From Paenibacillus paridis (GTDB lineage Bacteria > Bacillota > Bacilli > Paenibacillales > Paenibacillaceae): 64,000 nt of DNA. The stretch spans positions 868,001-932,000 of the forward strand of contig NZ_VCIX01000092.1 of NCBI RefSeq assembly GCF_006345825.1. Reading direction: 5' to 3'. Below are positions 43,367 to 51,568 of this stretch, one piece after another. Position 1 is the first letter of the stretch; each line of letters begins with the position of its first letter. A program made the translations under genes and the position numbers. Under the pieces are notes generated by a model. The model was given only the letters and a program-made list of their open reading frames with translations, was not told the DNA's origin and did not search any database.

Positions 43367-46024
43367 ATGGAGAAGACTGGCGGGAAACGTCTTGAGGGCT
43401 TAAGCGAAAAAATATTTTTGGACCGGTACGCGTGGAAAAATGCAGATACGAGCCAGACGGCAATCGGAGATATTGTGCTCGTTCTAACGAAGGATGATCC
43501 CAAGTTTCCTGTAAAAGAAGTAGGGGAAGTTATTGCCCGCCAAGGCAGCAATGTGACGGTAAGATTAGGCAGCGGAGAACAGGTCGAGTCCAGCGTGGAG
43601 AAGCTGACGCTGACGATTGAGAAAACGCCAGAGGAAATGTGGGATCGTCTGGCCGAAGCGATGGCATCGGTGGAGCAAGGGACCAATAAACAGCAGGAAT
43701 GGCAGGAGAAATTCAGATATATCCTAGACGATTGGAAACTCGTGCCTGGCGGCAGGATTGCAGCAGGTGCGGGCGCTAGCGAAGAGCTGACGCTATTTAA
43801 TTGTTACGTTATTCCTTCTCCCAAGGATAGCCGGGGCGGGATTATGACGACACTCACGGAGATGACCGAGATTATGGCGCGCGGCGGCGGGGTCGGGATG
43901 AATTTGTCATCGCTGCGCCCCCGAAGGGCCATTGTCGCTGGCGTTAACGGATCATCTAGCGGTTCGGTATCTTGGGGCGGACTGTTCAGCTATACAACAG
44001 GGTTAATCGAGCAAGGAGGCAGCCGAAGAGGCGCTTTGATGCTGATGCTCAACGACTGGCATCCCGACGTGCTTGAATTCATTACCGTGAAGCAGACGAT
44101 GGGCCAGGTAACGAATGCGAATTTGTCCGTTTGCGTGAGCAACGCGTTCATGAAGGCCGTGAAGGAAGATTTAGATTGGGAGCTGGTATTTCCGGATACG
44201 AAGGAAGAGGGCTACGACGAGCTGTGGACGGGCGATCTGGACGAATGGAAACGGCTGGGCAAAAGAGTCATTGCGTACAAAACCGTTCGCGCCCGCGAGA
44301 TTTGGCAAGCGATTATCGAATCGGCTTGGAAATCGGCTGAGCCTGGCGTCGTCTTTATGGAATATTATAACCAAATGTCGAACAGCTGGTATTTTAATCC
44401 GATTATAAGCACGAATCCTTGCGGAGAGCAGGGCTTGCCTGGCTGGGGCGTGTGCAATCTGTCCGCCATTAATCTGTCCAAATTTTATGACGAGGAGAAG
44501 CACGATGTTGCTTGGGAGGAGTTAGCCAAGGTTACACGCTGGTCAGTGAGGTTCCTAGATAACGTGATCGACAAAACGCCCTATCATTTTGAAGAGAACG
44601 AACGGAACCAGAAGCTGGAGCGTCGAATCGGGCTCGGGACGATGGGGCTTGCGGAATTGATGATTAAACTGGAGGTTCGATACGGCAGCCCGGAGTCGCT
44701 TGAATTTCTAGATAAGCTATATGGCTTTATGGCACACGAATCCTATTTAGCCTCTACCGAAATCGCTGCGGAGAAGGGGTCTTTTCAAGCTTTTGATGCA
44801 GACAAATTCATTCAAAGCGGATTTATGAAGCATATGATTGCGGAGTTCCCTGACATTGGAGAAGCCGTGGCGGAGCGGGGCATGCGCAATGTGACCGTCA
44901 TCACGCAGGCTCCTACAGGAAGCACTGGAACGATGGTCGGAACCTCAACGGGAATCGAGCCTTATTTTGCTTTCGAATATTATCGCCAAAGCCGGCTTGG
45001 TTACGATAAACAAGATGTGCCAATCGCAGCGGAATGGAAAGAAGAGCATCCCGGGCAGGAGCTGCCCGATTATTTTGTTACTTCTATGAGCTTGTCAGCC
45101 GAGGATCATATCCGCGTGCAGGCAGCCATTCAGCGCTGGGTTGACAGCTCCATATCCAAAACGGCGAATTGCCCGGCAGACTTCACCGTTGAAGAAACAG
45201 GCCGACTGTATGAGCTGGCGTTCGAGCTTGGCTGCAAAGGGGTAACGATTTACCGTGACGGCAGCCGCGACGTACAGGTTCTCTCTACGTCAAAGTCAGA
45301 GCAGGCAGAAAAGGCTGACAATGCAGAGAAAACAGTGAAAACGGAGGAACAGATAGAGGAGAAAGCAGGCTCGGAGACCGCTCCTCCGGCGGACGGTAAG
45401 GGTTATTTTGAAGCAGACTTGGTGGAAGCCATCGTACCGGGCGCACTCCCGCAAACGGAGCAGGTGATGGACAAACAATATAAACGCAGGCCTCAGGTGC
45501 TGCGCGGCGCGACTTATAAAGTAAACACGCCTTTCGGCATGGCCTATATTACCATTAACGATCTGAACGGCACGCCAGGCGAAATCTTTTTGAATGTGGG
45601 CAAGGCAGGCTCGGACGTATTTGCCATGGCTGAAGCGCTTGGCCGCGTTTGTTCGTTGTTTTTGCGTTATGGCGATCATGGAAGCAAGGTCAGCTTGCTG
45701 ATCAAGCATCTGAAAGGGATTGGCGGGACGGGCGCAATCGGCTTTGGCGTAAACCGGGTTGAATCGATTGCCGATGCGGTTGCCAAATCGTTAGAGATGC
45801 ACTTGGCAAGCGCAGAGGAAACAGCAGTGGCAGACGAAGCACATGTGTCGTTGGCTCAGCCTGAGCCTGTCCCAGTTAAAGAGGCTCCTACCGCAGCTAA
45901 TCAGCATGTTCATGAGGTGCTTACGGGCTCCCGCGATCTATGTCCGTCCTGCGGCTCGGCTGCCTTGATCAATATTGAAGGCTGCAAGCAGTGCAGCAAT
46001 TGCGGGTATAGCAAGTGTAATTAG
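43367..46024 (+). CDS. nrdJ: Class II (adenosylcobalamin-dependent) ribonucleotide reductase
   Basis: An oxygen-independent reductase of 885 residues. The barrel shows NCYVIPSPKDSRGGIMTTL, followed by ARGGGVGMNLSSLRPRR, the active-site loop NPCGEQGLPGWGVCNLSAIN and the PTGSTGTMVGTSTGIEPYF block. A Glu/Lys-rich linker (about 645-680) leads to a TSCPD-like domain and a zinc-ribbon C-terminus with CPSCGS and CKQCSNCGYSKC, which carries reducing cysteines. ATG 43367 has GAGGTGG upstream; the frame opens at 43346. It is monocistronic with NrdR boxes before it and a terminator after it. With nrdIEF it gives two reductase classes. Confidence 0.93.
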   Translation: MEKTGGKRLEGLSEKIFLDRYAWKNADTSQTAIGDIVLVLTKDDPKFPVKEVGEVIARQGSNVTVRLGSGEQVESSVEKLTLTIEKTPEEMWDRLAEAMASVEQGTNKQQEWQEKFRYILDDWKLVPGGRIAAGAGASEELTLFNCYVIPSPKDSRGGIMTTLTEMTEIMARGGGVGMNLSSLRPRRAIVAGVNGSSSGSVSWGGLFSYTTGLIEQGGSRRGALMLMLNDWHPDVLEFITVKQTMGQVTNANLSVCVSNAFMKAVKEDLDWELVFPDTKEEGYDELWTGDLDEWKRLGKRVIAYKTVRAREIWQAIIESAWKSAEPGVVFMEYYNQMSNSWYFNPIISTNPCGEQGLPGWGVCNLSAINLSKFYDEEKHDVAWEELAKVTRWSVRFLDNVIDKTPYHFEENERNQKLERRIGLGTMGLAELMIKLEVRYGSPESLEFLDKLYGFMAHESYLASTEIAAEKGSFQAFDADKFIQSGFMKHMIAEFPDIGEAVAERGMRNVTVITQAPTGSTGTMVGTSTGIEPYFAFEYYRQSRLGYDKQDVPIAAEWKEEHPGQELPDYFVTSMSLSAEDHIRVQAAIQRWVDSSISKTANCPADFTVEETGRLYELAFELGCKGVTIYRDGSRDVQVLSTSKSEQAEKADNAEKTVKTEEQIEEKAGSETAPPADGKGYFEADLVEAIVPGALPQTEQVMDKQYKRRPQVLRGATYKVNTPFGMAYITINDLNGTPGEIFLNVGKAGSDVFAMAEALGRVCSLFLRYGDHGSKVSLLIKHLKGIGGTGAIGFGVNRVESIADAVAKSLEMHLASAEETAVADEAHVSLAQPEPVPVKEAPTAANQHVHEVLTGSRDLCPSCGSAALINIEGCKQCSNCGYSKCN

Positions 46025-46028
46025 AAAA

Positions 46029-46065
46029 AAGAAGTCGACAATTTTCACTTGTCGGCTTCTTTCTG
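46029..46065 (+). terminator. Terminator of nrdJ
   Basis: AGAAGTCGACA / TGTCGGCTTCT arms with a T-rich tail, just after the nrdJ stop. Confidence 0.8.
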
Positions 46066-46391
46066 TTGGTAACAGGAGTTAGTTACATTTCCCTATCTAA
46101 AAGAATAAAAGCATAGTGAATGAATTTGAAAAATCAATCACTTTAACTGGATAACTTGAACTAAAGAAATGCAGTTTAAGCGAAGCGAGAAGATTGTTCT
46201 GAAGAAACGCAGTGAACGCTTTTGTAGCCGGATTCTTACCTTTACAGGTCTTGGTCAATCAAAGACCAAAACAAGAAACGTTAGTTCAATTTATATAGAT
46301 AAGAATGAGGGTACAGGGCTGTTTCCTGGTTTGTTAACCTCATTTATTTGAGCTTTACCTTGTCTGTGTTTACGAATTCGAAGCAGCTGTG

Positions 46392-46579
46392 TTAGCTGGA
46401 ATTTCTCCTGTTAAATTGCTGGATTTTAACCGTTTTGAACGTTTAACAGGAATTTCTCCTTCTAATTTCAGTAAATAAAAAGAAAATGATGGAAAACAGC
46501 TATTTTAACGGGAAGATTTCCATCTAAATTGCTCATCCAATCATTAACGCTATTTTAGCGGGAGAAATTCCATCTATTT
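46392..46579. repeat. Four copies of a 26-base dispersed repeat
   Basis: The large gene-free stretch 46066-47034 holds four related elements at 46392, 46443, 46505 and 46555, all of the form TTARCDGGA-N5-TCC-WTCTAAWTT with a quasi-palindromic core (GGAATTTCTCC or GGAGAAATTCC). They are spaced 50-62 bases. I see no coding frame with a ribosome site in the rest of the stretch. Confidence 0.65.
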
Positions 46580-46915
46580 CATAAAAATCTCATAAGGAAG
46601 AAAAGGATTTTTCGGATTGAAATTTTATTGTCTATAGAAAATGTAATGGAGGGAGTTTAAAGGAATTATTGAATATTTGCAACTCCGTGCAAGCAGCTGA
46701 GTCTAATAATATAAACATATTTGGATAGATCGACAGCATGCATTTCAACAGCTTTAGCTCAGCAAATCGATGTCACATAGCAAAAAAGAGTGCTATTCAC
46801 TTTTGAAACAGCCATTTTTGAAAAATAACTAAATAAAAGGTAACTTGTCTCTTGATTATGTATCTAACCGTTTCCTACTTTTTCTTTCGAAAGAGGATAG
46901 GCTTCTGAATAAACG

Positions 46916-46965
46916 AAAGAAAAGCAGAGAAGAGAACCTCGCGGTTCTCTTCTCTGCTTTTCTTT
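46916..46965. terminator. Very long perfect hairpin, bidirectional terminator
   Basis: A perfect 23-base-pair stem (starting AAAGAAAAGCAGAGAAGAG) with TCGC loop, ending in A-rich and T-rich flanks on both sides. It probably ends the convergent transcription from the TetR gene and from the left. Confidence 0.85.
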
Positions 46966-47034
46966 GTCATTGTCTGCCTATGCCCTGAGTGCATGCGTCG
47001 CTCCATGCTGCTAATTTTTAATTTCATGCGAGAG

Positions 47035-47586
47035 CTAAGGAGCTATTTGATTGCGCTCAAGAAGCGACCATAACTCTTCAACCATCTCATTAGCTGAATA
47101 GGGCATCGAACGGGAAATCCACCATTCCACTACGCCAACCGCAGCAGAAGCTAGGAACTGCACTAAAATTTCCTTGTTTTTATGCTTATTAATGTCATTC
47201 ATGTCTATTTGTTCACTGATACTTTGAAACATCATCTCCGTCATGCGGCTCCGGAAAGCAGATATGCTTTTATTCGTCATCAGAGTGGTATAAAAGAAGG
47301 CATGCTGTTCTATATATTCGAATGTGCGAAGCATCGATGCTTTAGGCGGGAGCGCGGATTTTTCATCGCTAGGCATACATAATTTATATAATTCGCCCAA
47401 ATGAGTTTCTACACATTGATCCAGCAGATCAAATTTGTCTACATAATGCAAATAAACGGTACCTCTGTTTAAATTGGCCCGATGAGCAATCTCGTTAATG
47501 GTTACTTGCTCAAAATTTTTCTCTGCCATCAATTCGATAAATGCTTTCATAATGGCATCCCGCGTCTTGAGTATTCGTCTGTCCAA
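47035..47586 (-). CDS. TetR family transcriptional regulator
   Basis: A 183-residue repressor. The N-terminal HTH is clear: KTRDAIMKAFIELMAEKNFE, then VTINEIAHRANLNRGTVYLH. The C-terminal ligand domain contains YIEQHAFFYTTLM and FLASAAVGVVEWWISRSMPY, as in the TetR_C_7 type. The start is TTG at 47586 after GGAGG. It is divergent from the ketopantoate-reductase-like gene, and two similar palindromes lie between them. Confidence 0.88.
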   Translation of the reverse strand: MDRRILKTRDAIMKAFIELMAEKNFEQVTINEIAHRANLNRGTVYLHYVDKFDLLDQCVETHLGELYKLCMPSDEKSALPPKASMLRTFEYIEQHAFFYTTLMTNKSISAFRSRMTEMMFQSISEQIDMNDINKHKNKEILVQFLASAAVGVVEWWISRSMPYSANEMVEELWSLLERNQIAP

Positions 47587-47628
47587 TGGTTCCTCCTTTT
47601 ACGCGGTTATTAACAGTCGCGCTGCATG

Positions 47629-47724
47629 TGTTGATTTATCAACATTTTGGGCTGTTTTAGCGATTGAAGCGTCATATCGTCGCTGGTAAGATTATTATAT
47701 TGAACAAATGTTTATAAATCAACG
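47629..47724. promoter_or_regulatory. Two probable TetR operators in the divergent spacer
   Basis: 47629-47644 is TGTTGAT-TT-ATCAACA (perfect 7-base arms). 47709-47724 is TGTTTATAAATCAACG, the same pattern with four differences. They are 80 bases apart, one near each divergent gene. Autorepression together with control of the reductase gene is likely. Confidence 0.55.
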
Positions 47725-47791
47725 AATGTTAATAGGCAAGGTGTATTGTTGTTCATATCATATGAAACATAGATAAAGCGAGGGATGTCAG

Positions 47792-48727
47792 TTGAGAATA
47801 CTCGTATTCGGCGCAGGTGTTTTAGGCAGTTACCTTGCACATGCGTTAGTGCGCGGCGGAAATGACGTAACCATACTTGCCAGAGGTACCAGAGCTGAAG
47901 AATTACAAAGAGACGGACTTGTTATTCGTCATTACTTTCAAAGGAAAACGACCATTGATAAAGTGAAAGTGACGGATACCCTTCCATCCGATGACATTTA
48001 TGATCTCATATTTGTCGTGATGAAATTTAACGATTTTCCATCCGTTCTGCCTATATTGGCAGAGAATCAAAGTCGCAATATCGTTCTGGTAGGCAATAAT
48101 GCTGAGGCAGGAGTCATGCAAACTTTCTTGCAAGAAATCAGCGCAGCAGAAAAAAAGATCGTATTCGGTTTTCAGCTCAGCGGAGGTCGAAGAGAGAAGG
48201 GACGTATTCTCTGCATACGTGGTGGCGGGCAAATGGTACTCGGCGGTTTAGATGGCTCTGTGCCATTTAGAGCAATCCTTGAGAAGGCTTTTGAAAAGGC
48301 CAACTATAAATTAAGTTTTCATAACGATATGGATACATGGCTAAAAAGTCACATCGTTCCGATCTTGGCGTTGAACTCCGCTGTCTATTTCAAGAATGGC
48401 AGGATGAAGGAGATCGCGAAAGATAAAAAGCTGATCAAACAAATGATTGCTGCCATGGATGAGGGATTTAAAGTATTGGAATCGCTAGGCTATACAGTCA
48501 CACCAGCCAATCAAGCGACCGTTATTCGTAAATACAAACGCTTGGTTTACCTATTTCTAATCATTTATCATCGGTTGCCCATTGCACAAAAAATAGATGG
48601 GTCATTTGAAGAGATCGCAGCACTGCATAAAAAGTTTAAGGAGTGGAGGCAAACAACTCCTATTTCGGTACCTAGATGGGATGAAATGGAAGAACAGTTC
48701 ATCTCCAAGTTTAATGGGAGAAGTTAG
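47792..48727 (+). CDS. Ketopantoate reductase-like NAD(P)-binding protein
   Basis: A 311-residue PanE/ApbA family oxidoreductase. The Rossmann motif MRILVFGAGVLGSYLAHALV opens the protein, VVMKFNDFPSVLP and FGFQLSGGRREKG follow, and the C-terminal helical domain is present. The usual catalytic Lys region is less clear, so it may not reduce ketopantoate. TTG at 47792 has GAGGG upstream. It is controlled with the divergent TetR gene, suggesting a detoxification or catabolic role rather than housekeeping pantothenate synthesis. Confidence 0.78.
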   Translation: MRILVFGAGVLGSYLAHALVRGGNDVTILARGTRAEELQRDGLVIRHYFQRKTTIDKVKVTDTLPSDDIYDLIFVVMKFNDFPSVLPILAENQSRNIVLVGNNAEAGVMQTFLQEISAAEKKIVFGFQLSGGRREKGRILCIRGGGQMVLGGLDGSVPFRAILEKAFEKANYKLSFHNDMDTWLKSHIVPILALNSAVYFKNGRMKEIAKDKKLIKQMIAAMDEGFKVLESLGYTVTPANQATVIRKYKRLVYLFLIIYHRLPIAQKIDGSFEEIAALHKKFKEWRQTTPISVPRWDEMEEQFISKFNGRS

Positions 48728-48770
48728 TTTGATTAGTCTTGTTAAGCCACAGTGAACAAAAAAACTCGAA

Positions 48771-48815
48771 AAAGACTAAGCTTTCTTTTTGCGAAAGAGG
48801 CGCTTAGTCTTTCTT
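48771..48815 (+). terminator. Terminator after the reductase-like gene
   Basis: AAAGACTAAGC / GCTTAGTCTTT stem with T-rich tail. It also lies just past the end of the minus-strand gene 48838-49062. Confidence 0.75.
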
Positions 48816-48837
48816 TTATCTCGCATAATACGCCAAT

Positions 48838-49062
48838 CTAAGGCTGGATCATTAGTCCTGCGGCCGATATTTTTTCCATTTGCGGATTTTCGCCCGGAAC
48901 GTTTTGAAGGGGCTGCGGAATTAGCTCTACCGCAATGTCATTGAATTCACTATACAAAAGTAAATAACCACTATGGATAGCTTCTATTAATTCAGCTTTG
49001 GATTGATAGTCGTAATTGCTTATTTCTAGCACACTCCTCGTTCTTTTTAACTGGTTTATCAT
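48838..49062 (-). CDS. Hypothetical protein (74 residues)
   Basis: Starts MINQLKRTRSVLEISNYDYQ, with ELIEAIHSGYLLLYSEFNDI in the middle and a Pro/Asn-rich C-terminus. No clear ribosome site precedes the ATG at 49062 and there is no recognised domain, so it may not be real. Confidence 0.35.
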   Translation of the reverse strand: MINQLKRTRSVLEISNYDYQSKAELIEAIHSGYLLLYSEFNDIAVELIPQPLQNVPGENPQMEKISAAGLMIQP

Positions 49063-49166
49063 GTATAGAGTAAAAAATGTGAAACTTTGTAAACTGGAAT
49101 GACGTATAGTAGATTGATGTTCTGCCCTAGAGGGGCGAAATTACTTCGAGTGTTTCGAAAAATTTT

Positions 49167-49194
49167 AACTGAACTGAACTGAACTGAACTGAAC
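49167..49194. repeat. Pentanucleotide tract (AACTG)5
   Basis: Five perfect AACTG units plus AAC, about 70 bases before the hydrolase start. Such tracts can change length by slippage and alter promoter geometry. Confidence 0.85.
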
Positions 49195-49262
49195 GAATGC
49201 GGACTCTCAACCGTCTAAGGGTACATAGCAATTATTTTCTTAACTAAAGGAGTGTTTATGGA

Positions 49263-50972
49263 ATGAAACCAACTTCTAACCGCAGTAAGAAAAATATAAT
49301 CGCCGCTTCACTCGTACTTGCCATGACAATGCCTGCAGCTGCGCAAGCAAGCGCTAATGTCGCATTACAAGCTAATGAATTAGCGCAACAAACGGATACT
49401 TCCGCGCAGGTTGCAAACGGGCAATTGATCCCAGTCAGAATCGTGGCTGAAACGTTGGGCGCAGAGCTGAAATGGAACGCGACAAATAAGGCGGTTACAA
49501 TTACGAAAGGAACTAGCCAGATTGTGCTGACCATAGGGAAATCCGTTGCGATCGTAGACGGGAAACAGGTGCAATCCGGACAAGTACTCCTTGATAAAAA
49601 TGGAAATATGCTTGCTCAGCTTAGGTTTATAAATGAAGCGCTTGGAAGCAACGTCACGTGGAATGCCGACCAACAATCGGTCATATTTGGTGAAAATGAT
49701 TATGCGGGGCGGGCAAGCTCCTTTGTGTATCAGCTCTTCAACAACCAGCATGCCAAGCTCGCGACAACGCTGAATGAGCAATTGAAGAAATCACTGCCCG
49801 CTCAGGCATTGAACGCTATTTCACAGCAGTATCCGCTTGTCTATGGAGCTCCTACCAAGCAGCTTTCGACTGCAATCGAGAACAATGACGTGCACACGAA
49901 CGTTGTTATGGTTTACGAAACCGACAAAACGCCTCTTGCCATAACCGTCAGATTTGATAAAGCGGGCCTTATTGATGATTTGTATTTTGAACTGGCCGCT
50001 CCTGCAGGGCAATATGCTAAGCCGGCCTATGATAAAAGCAATTACGCGGAGGAAGAGGTTGTCGTAGGCGAAGGAGAGTTTGCTCTTCCAGGAACACTGA
50101 CGGTACCTGCCGGTGAAGGTCCGTTCCCAGTTGTCATACTCGTTCAAGGCTCTGGCCCTCATGATCGCGATTCTACGATCGGCGGCACTAAAGTTTTCAA
50201 GGATATCGCTGCCGGCTTGGCTGCCCAAAATATTGCCGTATTGCGCTATGAGAAAATTTCCAGAGAGCATACCTTTAAGCTTTCAAGCCAGCCCACCTTT
50301 TCCGTCAAAAATGAATCGGCAGATGACGCTTTAAGAGCGGTTGCCTTATTGAAAAAGACCGACAAAATCGATTCGTCACGAATCTTTGTAGCCGGACATA
50401 GCCAAGGCGGCTATGTGATGCCAATGATTATCGACAACGATCGTAACAATGATATAGCTGGAGCTATATTGCTCTCAGCGCCCAGCGAGAATATCACGAC
50501 CGTACTGGTCGAGCAGCAAAATGAAGGACTGGACCGGATGAAAAAATTGGGTCTCCCCGCCGAAATGATCGCTAGCCAAGAACAAGCGGCAGAGGCGTGG
50601 ACGAGTATCGTTGAAATGATTCATAATCCGGACTATTCAGCAGAGAAGCCGCCAGCGAATTTCCCTGTTCCGCCTGCCTATTGGTGGTACGAGCAGCGGG
50701 ATTACGAGCCGGCAGCAGCAGCACAAAAGCAGACTAAGCCTCTCTTGATCTTGCAAGGCGAGAACGACTGGCAAGTATCTATGAAGCAGCTTGAGGGCTG
50801 GAAAAAAGCTTTGCAAGCCAAGCCTGAGGTGAAGTTTGTATCTTACCCGAACGTAAACCACTTGCTCACGGAATATGAAGGCTTGTCCATCGGGATAGAA
50901 TACAATACGGCTGCTCATGTGTCAGCTTCAATTATTAACGATATGGCGACATGGGTGAACAGCAAGAAATAA
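49263..50972 (+). CDS. Secreted alpha/beta hydrolase with N-terminal copper-amine-oxidase-like domain
   Basis: A 569-residue exported protein. Signal peptide with IIAASLVLAMTMPAAAQASA; a copper-amine-oxidase N-like domain (about residues 50-145, with LIPVRIVAETLGAELKWNA and LRFINEALGSNVTWN); a DUF3887-like middle; and an alpha/beta hydrolase (about 260-569) with VVILVQGSGPHDRD, the nucleophile elbow FVAGHSQGGYV (Ser), and PNVNHL carrying the catalytic His. ATG 49263 has AAGGAG upstream. The N-domain is a stalk common in Paenibacillus. Substrate unknown, esterase- or peptidase-like. Confidence 0.88.
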   Translation: MKPTSNRSKKNIIAASLVLAMTMPAAAQASANVALQANELAQQTDTSAQVANGQLIPVRIVAETLGAELKWNATNKAVTITKGTSQIVLTIGKSVAIVDGKQVQSGQVLLDKNGNMLAQLRFINEALGSNVTWNADQQSVIFGENDYAGRASSFVYQLFNNQHAKLATTLNEQLKKSLPAQALNAISQQYPLVYGAPTKQLSTAIENNDVHTNVVMVYETDKTPLAITVRFDKAGLIDDLYFELAAPAGQYAKPAYDKSNYAEEEVVVGEGEFALPGTLTVPAGEGPFPVVILVQGSGPHDRDSTIGGTKVFKDIAAGLAAQNIAVLRYEKISREHTFKLSSQPTFSVKNESADDALRAVALLKKTDKIDSSRIFVAGHSQGGYVMPMIIDNDRNNDIAGAILLSAPSENITTVLVEQQNEGLDRMKKLGLPAEMIASQEQAAEAWTSIVEMIHNPDYSAEKPPANFPVPPAYWWYEQRDYEPAAAAQKQTKPLLILQGENDWQVSMKQLEGWKKALQAKPEVKFVSYPNVNHLLTEYEGLSIGIEYNTAAHVSASIINDMATWVNSKK

Positions 50973-50982
50973 GCTTGAAATG

Positions 50983-51021
50983 ACGGAAGGGATGCTAAGC
51001 GCATAACCCTTCCGTTTTTTG
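50983..51021 (+). terminator. Terminator after the secreted hydrolase gene
   Basis: ACGGAAGGG / CCCTTCCGT arms and six T. Confidence 0.88.
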
Positions 51022-51183
51022 TTTTGCCATCTTGCCGTCTGCAGATCGAGCTATTTTCGAAGTGGAGTTGCCTCAAAAGCTAGAAGCAAAGTCTATTATT
51101 CTATAAAACCCTCATCTGTCTATTACGAAAGCTAGAGTTAGTTCATATGTTGTAAGTATCTTCTAAGAGGAGGAATTGCGCAT

Positions 51184-51504
51184 ATGGCAAAAGAAAAGAA
51201 AAATGCAAAAAACAGCTCTGCTGGTAACCGTACAGGAGGAAACCGCACAGGCGGCAATCGTACAGGAGGAAACCGCACAGGCGGCAACCGTACAGGAGGA
51301 AACCGCACAGGCGGCAACCGTACAGGAGGAAACCGCACAGGCGGCAACCGTACAGGAGGAAACCGCACGGGCGGCAACCGTACAGGAGGAAACCGCACGG
51401 GCGGCAACCGTACAGGAGGAAACCGTACTGGAGGTAACCGCACAGGCGGCAACCGTTCAGGTGGCCCTATGCCACGCGCTGCCGAGGAAGGTACAACCGA
51501 ATAA
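51184..51504 (+). CDS. GNRTG-repeat protein
   Basis: A 106-residue low-complexity protein: a short lysine-rich head (MAKEKKNAKNSSA), 15 copies of GNRTG, one GNRSG, and an acidic tail (PRAAEEGTTE). The DNA is a tandem of 15-base units in 30-base pairs (GGCGGCAACCGTACA and GGAGGAAACCGCACA) from about 51223 to 51463. ATG 51184 has GGAGG 10 bases upstream, which selects this frame over two other open frames. The repeat is basic, Gly/Arg-rich and likely disordered, so it may bind nucleic acid or form a spore or surface layer. No family recognised. Confidence 0.65.
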   Translation: MAKEKKNAKNSSAGNRTGGNRTGGNRTGGNRTGGNRTGGNRTGGNRTGGNRTGGNRTGGNRTGGNRTGGNRTGGNRTGGNRTGGNRTGGNRSGGPMPRAAEEGTTE

Positions 51505-51530
51505 TGCAGTGAGCAACCTGCGGTGAGTGA

Positions 51531-51567
51531 GCAGCTTATTTCTCTTCTGAGAAATAAGCTGCTTTTT
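51531..51567. terminator. Hairpin between convergent genes
   Basis: GCAGCTTATTTCT / AGAAATAAGCTGC with CTTCTG loop and five T. It ends the repeat-protein gene and probably the convergent SDR gene. Confidence 0.85.
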
Positions 51568-51568
51568 C

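Noticed and set aside
51138..51526. Alternative proteins from the GNRTG repeat (PPVRL on minus; AATVQEET in another + frame)
   Set aside because: Repeat DNA without stops stays open in several frames; only the frame starting at 51184 has a proper start and ribosome site.
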